DNA of 64,000 bases, taken from the NCBI RefSeq assembly GCF_900446215.1, contig NZ_UAQZ01000005.1, forward strand, positions 28,662-92,661. The letters are read 5' to 3'. This DNA comes from Burkholderia cenocepacia. Lineage in GTDB: Bacteria > Pseudomonadota > Gammaproteobacteria > Burkholderiales > Burkholderiaceae. The notes under the pieces are model-generated. The model saw only the letters and a program-made list of their open reading frames with translations, did not search any database and was not told where the DNA came from. Positions 9,701 to 18,073 of the stretch are shown one piece after another. The position numbers and the translations under genes were made by a program. The stretch's first letter is position 1. Every line of letters starts with the position of its first letter.

Positions 9701-11711
9701 CGTGGCGGCCGGCACGCTGTCGGCCGCGAGCACGGACGCGGTCAACGGGGCACAGCTGAACACGACCAATCAGGCCGTCGCGAGCACGTCGAGATCTCTG
9801 ATGAATCTGTCGGCAAGCATCGACGCCGGCACGGTCGGTGTGGTGCAGCAAGTCGGCGGCGCCCCGGGCAGAGGCGCGATCACGGTCGGCGCGCAGACCG
9901 GCGGCACGTCTGTCGACTTCGCCGGGACGAGCGGCGCACGCACGCTCTCGGGCGTCGCGGCCGGCACCGCCGCAACGGATGCCGTCAATGTCGGCCAGCT
10001 CGGCGCAGTTGCCGGCGTCGCGGCGAACGCGGTGCAGTACGACAACGCCGGCCATACGTCGGTCACGCTCGGCGGTGCGTCAGCTGCAGCGTCGGTGGCG
10101 CTCACGAACGTGGCGGCCGGCACGCTGTCGGCATCGAGCGTCGATGCCGTCAACGGTGGCCAGCTGTTCGCAACGAATCAGGCGGTCGCCAACACGTCGA
10201 CGGTCGTCACGAACCTGTCGAACGGCATTGCGGCAGGCACGGTCGGTCTGGTGCAACAGGCCGGCGGTGCACCCGGCACCGGGCAGATCACGGTCGGCGG
10301 GCAAACTGGCGGCACGTCGGTCGACTTCTCCGGCACGGACGGGACGCGCAAGCTGTCTGGCGTCGCCGCCGGCACGGCCGCAACCGATGCCGTCAACGTC
10401 AGCCAGCTCAATGCAGTTGCTGGCGTCGCAACCAACGCGGTGCAGTACGACAACGCGGGCCGCACGTCGGTCACGCTCGGCGGCGCAGGTGCTGCAGCGC
10501 CGGTTGCTTTGACGAACGTGGCCGCCGGAGCGCTATCGGCCTCGAGTACGGACGCCGTCAACGGCGCACAACTGTATGCGACGAATCAAGCGTTGTCCGG
10601 CACAACGTCGACCGTCAACGCCCTGTCGACAGGAATCGCGGCCGGTACGATCGGTCTCGTGCAGCAGGCAGGCGGTGCACCCGGCACTGGGATGATCACA
10701 ATCGGCGCGAAAACAGGCGGCACCGCTATCGACGTCTCCGGCACCAGCGGTGCGCGGCAACTGAAGGGGGTTGCCGCCGGGACTGACGCGACCGATGCAG
10801 TCAACGTCAGCCAGCTCAATGCCACCATCAGTAGCGCGACCGCGAATGCTGTCGTCTACGACAGCGCGGCGCGATCGATCGTGACCCTCGGCGGACTCGG
10901 CGCATCGGTGCCGGTGACGTTGCGCAATGTGGCGGCTGGCGTTTTGTCCGGCAATAGCACCGACGCCGTCAACGGCTCCCAGCTCTACATGACGAACCAG
11001 GCTGTCGCCGCTAACACGGGTGCGATTGACGCTCTCACGAACAGCCTGACCGACGTCCAGCGCTCCATGGCCAGGAACGCAGCGCAACTGCAGCCGATCG
11101 TCAGTGCCGATGCGTTGAAGTACTTCGCGGCATCGTCGACCGGTGCACCTGCGAGCGCGAGCGGCACAGAGACAGTTGCAGCTGGAGGCAATGCACTTGC
11201 CGCCGGTGCCCACAGTGTCGCAATCGGTACCGGCGCACAGGCAATCGGCAGTGGCGCTCTCGCGCTCGGTGCGAATACATCGGCCAAGGGAAGCAACTCA
11301 ATCGCCCTCGGTCAGGGTTCCGACGCGTCGGCCGACAACACCGTATCAATTGGCAACAGTGCGACGGGGCTCACGCGCACGCTGACGAACGTCTCTGCCG
11401 GTGGCGCACCGACCGACGCCGTCAATGTCCGGCAGCTCAGCGACGCGGTCGGAGGGCTGCGCTCGCAGATCGAGCACGACCGGGCCGATGCGAACGGTGG
11501 CTCGGCCAGTGCCGTTGCGATCGCATCGCTGCCGCAGGCGCCCGCGCCTGGTCACAGCGTCGTGTCGATCGGCGGGGGCACGTATGCGGGTCAATCCGCA
11601 GTGGCGGTCGGCATGTCCACCTACGCCGGCCGCTGGATCCTGAAGGCATCCGGTTCGACCAACACACGCGGCACGGTCGCTGCGGGTGCTGGTGCCGCGT
11701 ACGTCTGGTAA
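6724..11711 (+). CDS. Trimeric autotransporter adhesin (YadA/BpaA-like), frameshifted near the N-terminus
   Basis: The N-terminal frame (6724 onward) has a signal peptide ending ASA|QY and YadA-head repeats of the AIAIGT/S type. After about position 7140 the head repeats continue only in another frame (ISIGASSHNAG, AIAIGNSAS), which runs to 11711. One extra G in the six-G run at 7140-7145 would join both frames into a ~1,660-residue protein. The passenger holds neck/stalk motifs (DAVNGAQL, VNVGQLN) in eight ~136-residue repeats, and the C-terminus is a YadA anchor ending in Trp. Such proteins trimerise in the outer membrane and bind host surfaces. As read, the protein is interrupted: either a true off-phase state, a decayed gene or a base-call error. 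Confidence 0.85.
7140..7145 (+). repeat. G6 homopolymer at the adhesin frameshift
   Basis: Six consecutive G residues lie exactly where head-repeat coding changes frame. Adding one G gives Ser-Gly-Gly-Ile-Ser-Ile-Gly and restores the head pattern. This is the most economical position for the indel. Confidence 0.6.
7656..10920 (+). repeat. Eight tandem 408-bp repeats within the adhesin gene
   Basis: The landmark ACGAACGTGGC recurs at 7656, 8064, 8472, 8880, 9288, 9696, 10104 and 10512, exactly 408 bp (136 codons) apart. A diverged ninth landmark comes at 10,923, offset by one extra codon. Each unit encodes NVAAGTL, a DAVNG(A/S)QL neck, GLVQQAGGAPG, a VDFAGTNGARTLSGVAAGT segment and VNVGQL. 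The units are very similar at the DNA level, so recombination could change stalk length. Confidence 0.9.
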
Positions 11712-11747
11712 CGCCCCGTCGACCCTTTCATTTACCTGGAGACTCAG

Positions 11748-12521
11748 ATGAAACGACCCAACTATCGCTCTGCTCTGCTCGCCGCTTGCGTTGCCGTTGC
11801 GGCGTTCCTCGTTACCGCCTGCTTTGGCCACCGCGCCTGGCCGATCGTGGCAGCAACGCTGCTGGCAATTCCGCTGGCATCACTGTTCGTCAAAGCGACA
11901 AATCGATGGCGCCGGCAGCAGGCGGTCGACCGACCCTCCGTGACGATAACCGAGGCCACTGTTTGGGAGTTACGTCTCAATGATGTGCCGGCGGCTGAAG
12001 TGCCCGAGCACGTCGTCCGTCGCATCGAGCACGAACTCGCGCAGGAGCGGCAATGGGATCTGCGTGTCGCGTCGATCCTCAGCTATGCCGGCGCCGTGCT
12101 GTGCCAGCTCGCGTACACCGCACTGTGCATACCGCTCGCGATCTTCGCCTTCGCGGGCCTGTCATGGGCAACCAATCCGGCCGGGTTCGCGCATCTCGCG
12201 CGTCAAATCCTGAACGCCAGCGAAACAGAACTGCGTGCTGTGGTCGACGGCCTTGCTTGGACCGCGATCGGCTTCAGCGGCATGGTGCTGGTGATGTGGC
12301 ACGCCTTCGGGGGGCGGACGCGGATCCCTGACCACTACGACGAAGCGTGGCACGAGGAGATTCGTCTCGCTGCGCGCATCGCCCCCCGCGGTGAGTTCAC
12401 GCTGCACCTCTCGGGCCAGGTAGTGCCGGCTGGATTTCGCGTGACGCGAGGTCCGCGCCTTACCGTGCACTACTGGCCGAACAGTCGACGCAGCTCGCCT
12501 AATCGGCACGACGTCGCTTAA
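11748..12521 (+). CDS. Multi-pass membrane protein, 257 aa
   Basis: ATG 11748 lies behind CTGGAGACTCAG. Two hydrophobic helices cover residues ~10-45 and two more ~108-135 and ~165-185, with charged loops between (HVVRRIEHELAQERQWDLR). The C-terminal ~65 residues are soluble with beta character. It begins 36 bp after the adhesin stop, probably in the same transcript, and is followed by a GC-rich hairpin. No family is recognised. A role linked to the adhesin is possible only by position. Confidence 0.6.
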   Translation: MKRPNYRSALLAACVAVAAFLVTACFGHRAWPIVAATLLAIPLASLFVKATNRWRRQQAVDRPSVTITEATVWELRLNDVPAAEVPEHVVRRIEHELAQERQWDLRVASILSYAGAVLCQLAYTALCIPLAIFAFAGLSWATNPAGFAHLARQILNASETELRAVVDGLAWTAIGFSGMVLVMWHAFGGRTRIPDHYDEAWHEEIRLAARIAPRGEFTLHLSGQVVPAGFRVTRGPRLTVHYWPNSRRSSPNRHDVA

Positions 12522-12547
12522 CGGAAATCGTCCGCACAAATGAAAAA

Positions 12548-12567
12548 CCCCCGTTGACGGACGGGGG
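12548..12567. terminator. Hairpin terminator after the adhesin/membrane-protein unit
   Basis: CCCCCGT (12548-12554) pairs with ACGGGGG (12561-12567) around a 6-nt loop, followed by CTCTTC on the plus strand and preceded by five A. It can act weakly on plus-strand transcripts and better on minus-strand ones. It closes the gene pair and lies before the repA region. Confidence 0.6.
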
Positions 12568-12774
12568 CTCTTCAAGATGAAGCGCGACGGAGAAAGAGCA
12601 ATCGGCAACACCACAACGAAGCCGATTCTATCGAAGCTCTTTTCGCTGTCAAGCGACATCTGTGTGACCACAACCATCATAAATTGAGCGCCAGATGAAT
12701 CGAAAGACCGAGGGCGGGAAATACTCCCGAGACGCGCAGCGCACTGCGCCAGCAGGGGCCGTCGACGACTGTCG

Positions 12775-13761
12775 TTGCCGACACCGGACAACACATTCAC
12801 GAACATCCGATCGATCGACGTCGATCGGCAGGGAGCGCGGCTGCCGATAGGTTCGCGCGTGAACTTCCCTTTCCTCGATCCGCTTCTGCCCGACCAGTCC
12901 AATCCTGTCGGCGTGGGCGCGCCTGATCAGCTGACGGCTGCGGCCGCGCCGATCGGCGCGCACCGCATGCGCGTCGCCAAGACGGTGCTGCCCGAGCGCG
13001 TGTGGCCCGACGACATCCCGTCGCCGGCGCCGGCGAACGCACCGCGGATTCTGCGCGAGCTCAAGACTCGCCTGTCGCGCTACCTTGACAAGCCCGCGCA
13101 GTGGCTCGCGCAGCTGAACGCGGCGAACGGCAGCCGTCGGCAGCAGCGCAGCGAGCGACGTCTCGCGTGCGTGCAGCTCGCGCGCGCGATGATCAAGTAT
13201 TGCGACTTGCGCACGATGCGCATCGGTGTGCCGGGCGCGGCTGGCTGGATCGATTTCACGCTGCCGTACCTGGCGGCCCAGGCTGGCCTGTCGGAGCGCC
13301 GTGCCGAGCGCGCGCTGCGCGACCTGCAGAAGGCTCGGCTGGTGAAGGTGCGGCGCCAGTGCGAACTCGAGGAAACCGAGCAAGGGGTGCGGTACAAGGG
13401 CGTCGCGTCGATCAAGTATCTGACGTCGACGCTCTTCGAGTCGTTCGGGCTCGGGAAATGGCTGCGGCACGAACGCACGCGCGCGCACCTGCGTGCACAG
13501 CGCCGCGCGAACCAGCAGCGCAAGCGAACGCAGCAGGGTTCGGCGCTGGGCGCGCAGCTCGTCGAGCAACTCGCCGGCATCGAGGCACGCGCCCGGCGCC
13601 AGGCTGCAGCAGCGGGTGCCGCACAGCGCGAAGCGGTCGACCTTGACCGTGCGATCAAGCTGCGTGTCGGCGAACTGCTGCACGCGCACCCGGACTGGGA
13701 TCGGGACACCCTCTATGCCGCCGCTCGGCGGCAGCTCGCCCCACCCGGCGATTCCGTTTAG
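12775..13761 (+). CDS. repA: RepA-like plasmid replication initiator, up to 328 aa
   Basis: The core (residues ~85-235) reads as a winged-helix initiator: CDLRTMRIGVPGAAGWIDFTLPYLA, then QAGLSERRAERALRDLQKARLVKV and KGVASIKYLTSTLFESFGLGKWLRHER. This resembles IncFII-like RepA proteins of Burkholderia and Ralstonia plasmids. The C-terminal part is a highly basic helix (RAQRRANQQRKRTQQ). The start is uncertain: TTG 12775 is the longest, with GTG 12859 and ATG 12967 as alternatives, and none has a strong ribosome-binding site. Directly downstream is a DnaA box and hairpin-rich DNA, as expected for a cis-acting initiator. A second initiator (TrfA type) is at 23.6-24.5 kb. Confidence 0.75.
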   Translation: MPTPDNTFTNIRSIDVDRQGARLPIGSRVNFPFLDPLLPDQSNPVGVGAPDQLTAAAAPIGAHRMRVAKTVLPERVWPDDIPSPAPANAPRILRELKTRLSRYLDKPAQWLAQLNAANGSRRQQRSERRLACVQLARAMIKYCDLRTMRIGVPGAAGWIDFTLPYLAAQAGLSERRAERALRDLQKARLVKVRRQCELEETEQGVRYKGVASIKYLTSTLFESFGLGKWLRHERTRAHLRAQRRANQQRKRTQQGSALGAQLVEQLAGIEARARRQAAAAGAAQREAVDLDRAIKLRVGELLHAHPDWDRDTLYAAARRQLAPPGDSV

Positions 13762-13932
13762 CCGGCGCGCTGCGGCCGGTTCTCTAACCTGACCACCTTC
13801 CCCCTATCGCGCAAGCGAGGCACCCGCACGTCCGGATGGCCGATTTGCCGGCATTTCGCGCTCGCGCGCGGGGCCCTGCAGGCGGAAAAAGCGCCGGCGA
13901 TTGCACGATTTTGCGATCGCCGCGTGCAGCGC

Positions 13933-14195
13933 TGTGGATAAAAGCATTTAAATGTCGGGTCTGATCGTATTTAAGTGTCGGCTCTTATTCAGGACACAGA
14001 TCTTACCTACCCCTCCAAATCCAGCCGCGGCAATGCCGCGGTGTCACGCGGGCTCCGCCCGCTTGGCAGGAAACCCCCACGGGCTGCATGCGCTTTCCAC
14101 CGGCAGGCCGTAAGCGCTACGGCGGCCGCCGGCCGCCGTAGCGCTTACGGCGCGACAAAAGATTTCGGGGCGCGTCAGAGCCGCACCCCGAAATC
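13933..14195. other. Candidate replication origin downstream of repA
   Basis: A perfect DnaA box (TGTGGATAA) at 13933-13941 is followed by two 13-bp direct repeats, ATTTAAATGTCGG (13946-13958) and ATTTAAGTGTCGG (13969-13981), 23 bp apart. Next comes a perfect 21-bp inverted repeat with a one-base centre (14108-14128 / 14130-14150), whose arm starts CCGTAAGCGCTACGG. Then GATTTCGGGG (14161-14170) pairs with CCCCGAAATC (14186-14195). No ORF is credible between 13762 and 14456. The order initiator, DnaA box, A/T-rich repeats and hairpins fits an oriV. I cannot tell which element is the start site. Confidence 0.6.
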
Positions 14196-14456
14196 AGCGC
14201 GCGCGCGTGCGCGCCCGGCTGCCCGCAAGCACCGTCGACTATCCCCGGCAGCTTAGCTTTCAGAGAGGGGGGCAATCTGAATACGCAACTAACGGTCAAG
14301 CGGATCGCCCCCGCCAAAATTTTCCCCTGCCACTCCACGCCCCCGTGTCTACAAGAACGGGGCCGCCCTCAACCCTCGTGGAATCCGCACAATTCTGTTC
14401 AGCCCGTGCCTGAGCGCGATACTCTGTCGGAAGAGCAATGGTTATGGGAGACGACG

Positions 14457-15368
14457 ATGTGCTACTCGGCCAAGATCCAGGCGAACTATCGAGAGTACGT
14501 CCGACGTTACGGCGCCGACATGGACATCGAGACGTTCCGGCGTATCTTTTTCGCGCGCGCATCCGGCGCCGACATCAAGATCCCGAAAGCGGTCGACGCA
14601 GCATTCGCTGGTGTCGATGACGAAATCTCGGCCGCGATCGCTGCGTATCGAAGCCAGCGAACACGGAAACTGGAGACCGAACTGTTCGAGCAGCGAGCGC
14701 GGCTCGCCGCGGCCGAGAAGAAGCTCGCCGTGAAGATCACGAAGAAGGCGAGCGAGGACGTTCGAATCGCCACGGACAAGATCGATGCGGCGACGCGCGG
14801 GCTCAACGATCTCCGCCGGCAGGACCTGCAGGAGCGTGATTCGCGAATCTTTCCCGGCTGGTATGCACCCGTGCTGATCGAGGTCGACGGCAAGCGCATG
14901 GTCGTGCCGATGCGGTATCGATGCCGTATACCGGGCTGGACCGAAGCGGACGAGAAGCAAAAGAACGGAAGCTATAACGCGAGGGCCGATTCGCTCAGTA
15001 CCGCCTGGCGCAAGGTCTTCGGTTTCACGCATGGCCTCTTGCTCGTCGACGCATTTTTCGAAAACGTGAAGCGCGACGGCCAGAATGTCGTGCTTCGCTT
15101 CGACCCGACGCCCCCGCAGCACATGCAGGTCGCCTGCCTGTGGACCCGCACCGAGATCCCTGGCGGCGACGATTTGTGGTCGTTCGCGGCGATCACCGAC
15201 GACCCACCACCGGAAGTGGCGGCAGCTGGCCACGACAGGTGCATCGTGCCCATTAAATCCTCGAACGTCGACGCCTGGCTCGCGCCCGATCCAAGCCGGC
15301 GCGCGCAGCTGCGCGAGATCCTCGCCGACCGCGAGCGGCCGTACTACGAGCACCAGCTCGCAGCGTAA
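14457..15368 (+). CDS. SRAP (YedK/HMCES-like) abasic-site protein, 303 aa
   Basis: Start ATG 14457 is preferred because GGAG lies 7 nt upstream and gives MCYSAK, placing the catalytic Cys at position 2 as the family needs after Met removal. Further family marks are an NAR motif (SYNARADSL), an RCRIPGW strand and AAGHDRCIVPI near the C-terminus with the conserved His. YedK/HMCES proteins crosslink abasic sites in single-stranded DNA. A charged coiled-coil insert (residues ~55-125) makes this longer than E. coli YedK (~220 aa). It lies upstream of the SOS mutagenesis operon, now separated by a group II intron. Confidence 0.85.
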   Translation: MCYSAKIQANYREYVRRYGADMDIETFRRIFFARASGADIKIPKAVDAAFAGVDDEISAAIAAYRSQRTRKLETELFEQRARLAAAEKKLAVKITKKASEDVRIATDKIDAATRGLNDLRRQDLQERDSRIFPGWYAPVLIEVDGKRMVVPMRYRCRIPGWTEADEKQKNGSYNARADSLSTAWRKVFGFTHGLLLVDAFFENVKRDGQNVVLRFDPTPPQHMQVACLWTRTEIPGGDDLWSFAAITDDPPPEVAAAGHDRCIVPIKSSNVDAWLAPDPSRRAQLREILADRERPYYEHQLAA

Positions 15369-15403
15369 ACGCGGGGGTTGGTGGGGCGGTTATCTCTGTC
15401 ATA

Positions 15404-17321
15404 TGTCGCGGTAGGAATGCCCATTACTGGGCACCCCCCGCACAGATCCCGGCGTGCGCGATTCGCGCACCGGGCTCCTGCCTCGGGTGGTTGGCGTCAA
15501 ACCGCACGACCGGCCAGGGGTGAAGGATGCGAGCCTTGGGTATCCACTGCTTCGCGAGCCGGTGCATCTTTGCCCACGTGGTGTCGTCCTTTTGGCTGCG
15601 GCGCCGAAGCGCCAGCCTCCAGAGGTCGATCACGCGCGCGCGGAAGGCTCGCAACGCAGCGAAGTTGGTCGGCACCGCATGGTAGTTGAAGTACCCTTGA
15701 ACCACGCGGCGTAACCAGTCCCCTTGCTCGGGAATCGACTGGTGCCATCTGTGCCGCAACTCATCCTTGATTCCCTTCAGCGCCGTTCGAAGACGGTCGC
15801 TCCGCGTCTTACGCATGAGCATGAACCTACCGTCTTTCGCACGGCCACTGATGTGGGTGAATCCAAGGAAGTTGAACGTCTCGGGTTTGCCCAGCCCTCG
15901 GCTTGCCCGGTTCCGGGCCGCAAAGCGCCCGAATTCGATCAGCCGGGTTTTCTCCGGGTGTACCGACAGCCCAAACTGCTCCAGTCGTTGTTGCATGGCC
16001 CGCCTGAACCGCTTCGCATCGTGTGGTTTATCGAAACCAACCACGACGTCGTCGGCGTATCGGACGATTACGACGTTCCCCTCGGCGTGGCGCTTGCGCC
16101 ACTGGTTTGCCCAGAGGTCGAAGACGTAATGCAGGTAGATGTTCGCCAGCAGAGGCGAGATGACAGACCCTTGCGGCGTCCCCTCGTCTGTGGGCTCGAT
16201 CACCCCGTCTTCCATCGCTCCCGCCTTCAGCCATTTGCGGATCAGTCGGATCACACGCTGGTCGCCTATGCGATGTTCCACGAAACGGATCAGCCAATCG
16301 TGGTCGACCGTATCAAAGAACCTGCTGATGTCGGCGTCCAGAATCCAGCTCACGCTCGTGCGAGCGATTCCCGTCGCAAGTGCATCCAGCGCATCGTGCT
16401 GGCTGCGTTGCGGCCGGAAACCGTATGAGAATCCCAAGAAGTCCATCTCGTAGACAGCATTGAGTACTGCCACCAGTGCACGCTGGACGATCTTGTCTTC
16501 CAGCGCAGCAATGCCCAGCGGTCGCTGTTTGCCATCCGCCTTCGGTATGTACCGTCTGCGACTGGGCAGCGCCCGATAAGCCTGCCGGCGGAGTCTGCCA
16601 TGCAGGTCTTCGAGATTTCGGTCGAGATCTTGCTCATAGTCGTGCCACGTCACGCCATCGACCCCGGCTGCCGCCTTCCGCTTCAGCCAGAAGAACGCCG
16701 TCGCCAGAAGGTCGAGGTCGATCAAGTGGTACAACGCCGTGAACTTCTCCTTCTTCCTTTGCCTTGCGGCTTGACGCACACGGTCCAGTCTCTGGGACAC
16801 GCTTATCCGGCTCTGCGTCCGGCGCGTGCGCGACCATTCCGTGTTCCCCTTGGCCCCACCCCTTCGCTCCACTGACTCCGCATCCGGTTGCCCGGGTTTG
16901 TTCGCCAGCTTCTTCGCTACTATGGGCGAGTCCGACTTCTCCCATCCGTTCGTCATCGGCTTCAGCTCCTCGCCTTCCCGATGCGGACCGCTCGACCATA
17001 TTTCCGTCGGCGGCCAGATGGGAGATCTCCCGGTTCCCGCGTAGAGATCGTACTGACATGCCAGGGTCTCAGACCACGCCGAGTCCGCGCAGCGCTCGCG
17101 ATAGCGCGCCGCGCGATGTTGCCTTCCGCATACAGCAGTACGTCAGCACTCGGGAATGTATCCATTTCGTGGCTCAATGGCTGGCCTATCAGCGCCCCTG
17201 TCAACGCTTCGCAACCCGCCTCGCGGCTGGCCACGCATGACTCGGGGAAATCGTGAATCGCTAGTTCTTGCAATGTCGGGGACTTTCACCCCTTGATCTC
17301 TACCGGTCTCCCGGCGCACAC
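15404..17321 (-). mobile_element. Group II intron with maturase ORF, abutting the imuA LexA box
   Basis: Read on the minus strand, a group II 5' end (GTGTGCGCC) starts at 17321, followed by AAGGGGTGAAAGTCCCC (about 17298-17282), a typical domain I stem. Near the 3' end, GAGC at 15477 opens a domain V-like hairpin running to about 15441, then a domain VI-like stem GTGCCCA/TGGGC at about 15433-15419. The 3' boundary is placed near 15404 and is uncertain by a few bases. The RT ORF lies inside, and its last codons overlap the domain V region. The 5' boundary is the first base of the LexA operator of imuA. Confidence 0.75.
15424..16956 (-). CDS. ltrA: Group II intron reverse transcriptase/maturase, 510 aa
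   Basis: RT blocks are visible in order: KAAAGVDGVTW, RRYIPKADGKQRPLGI, GFSYGFRPQRSQHDAL, ILDADISRFFDTVDH, GTPQGSVISPLLANIYLHYVFD, and catalytic VRYADDVVVGF at about residue 298. A GIIM maturase domain follows (residues ~380-470; GDWLRRVVQGYFNYHAVPTN). There is no evident endonuclease domain. Length and motif set are those of an intact bacterial group II maturase for splicing and retrohoming of the surrounding intron. Confidence 0.93.
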   Translation of the reverse strand: MTNGWEKSDSPIVAKKLANKPGQPDAESVERRGGAKGNTEWSRTRRTQSRISVSQRLDRVRQAARQRKKEKFTALYHLIDLDLLATAFFWLKRKAAAGVDGVTWHDYEQDLDRNLEDLHGRLRRQAYRALPSRRRYIPKADGKQRPLGIAALEDKIVQRALVAVLNAVYEMDFLGFSYGFRPQRSQHDALDALATGIARTSVSWILDADISRFFDTVDHDWLIRFVEHRIGDQRVIRLIRKWLKAGAMEDGVIEPTDEGTPQGSVISPLLANIYLHYVFDLWANQWRKRHAEGNVVIVRYADDVVVGFDKPHDAKRFRRAMQQRLEQFGLSVHPEKTRLIEFGRFAARNRASRGLGKPETFNFLGFTHISGRAKDGRFMLMRKTRSDRLRTALKGIKDELRHRWHQSIPEQGDWLRRVVQGYFNYHAVPTNFAALRAFRARVIDLWRLALRRRSQKDDTTWAKMHRLAKQWIPKARILHPWPVVRFDANHPRQEPGARIAHAGICAGGAQ

Positions 17322-17336
17322 TGTACAAACATACAG
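17321..17336 (+). promoter_or_regulatory. LexA (SOS) box of imuA-imuB-dnaE2
   Basis: CTGTACAAACATACAG matches CTGT-N8-ACAG exactly and ends 20 bp before the imuA ATG (17357). It predicts LexA repression and induction by DNA damage. The first C (17321) is also the complement of the first nucleotide of the group II intron, so the intron removed or replaced all DNA upstream of the operator. The -35 region must now be supplied by intron sequence, if the operon is still transcribed. Confidence 0.85.
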
Positions 17337-17356
17337 TATTTTGCGTAACCGACCCC

Positions 17357-18073
17357 ATGCACCCCGCCCTCGCCCATCCTGAAGCCATACATCCGGCCCT
17401 TTGGCGCGCCAGTCAGCTGGCGCGCCCGAGCGTGCGCGGCGTCGACACGGGCCATCTGGAACTCACGGCCGAACTGCCCGGCGGCGGCTGGCCGGCCGGC
17501 GCGCTGATCGAATTGCTCGCGCCACAGCCAGGCATCGGCGAGCTGCGGCTGCTGGCGCCGGTGCTCGCGCGCACGGCCGGCAAGCCGGTCATGCTGATCC
17601 AGCCGCCGCATGCGCTGCAACCGCTGGCGCTCGCGTATTGGGGTATCGATCCGTCCGGCTTCGTAACGCTGCCGGCGCCGCGCACGGCCGACGCGCTGTG
17701 GGCCGCCGAACAGGCGCTGCGCGCCGGCACGTGCGCGGCCGTGCTGCTCTGGCAGTCGCATGTCCGCGCGGACGCATTGCGGCGGCTCAACCTGGCTGCG
17801 CAGAGCGGGCAGGCCCTTTTCTATCTCTTCCGGCCTGTCGCCGCCGCGCGCGACGCGTCGCCGGCACCCTTGCGGCTCGCGCTGGCGCCGAAGCGTGACG
17901 GCATCGACGTCACGTTCCTGAAACGCCGCGGACCGGCACGCGACACGCCGCTGTTCGTTCCCCTGTCCCCCTCGCCGATTTTGTTGAACCGCCATGCAAG
18001 TCTGGATCGGCGTGCATCTGCCGCACCTCAACCTCGAAGTGTTCCGGCCACGATCGCCGGCGCCGTCGCCTGA
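17357..18073 (+). CDS. imuA: ImuA translesion synthesis accessory protein, 238 aa
   Basis: The N-terminus LWRASQLARP and LPGGGWPAGALIELLAPQPGIGEL is characteristic of ImuA/SulA-like RecA-fold proteins that work with ImuB and DnaE2 in damage-induced mutagenesis. A degenerate P-loop region lies near residues 40-55. Further RecA-like strands are seen at GKPVMLIQPP and CAAVLLWQS. It is first in the operon, 20 bp after a LexA box. Its 3' end overlaps imuB by 80 bp, unusually long, so the last ~25 residues may be a non-conserved extension. Confidence 0.9.
   Translation: MHPALAHPEAIHPALWRASQLARPSVRGVDTGHLELTAELPGGGWPAGALIELLAPQPGIGELRLLAPVLARTAGKPVMLIQPPHALQPLALAYWGIDPSGFVTLPAPRTADALWAAEQALRAGTCAAVLLWQSHVRADALRRLNLAAQSGQALFYLFRPVAAARDASPAPLRLALAPKRDGIDVTFLKRRGPARDTPLFVPLSPSPILLNRHASLDRRASAAPQPRSVPATIAGAVA

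Noticed and set aside
8101..10561. Long antisense ORFs in the adhesin repeats
   Set aside because: They repeat with the same 408-bp period and are mirror frames of the repeat DNA.
12649..13689. 346-aa minus-strand ORF opposite repA
   Set aside because: It is a GC-rich antisense frame of repA; the plus frame carries recognisable winged-helix motifs.
15724..16453. Plus-strand ORFs across the group II intron
   Set aside because: They are opposite the maturase, which has complete RT motifs on the minus strand.
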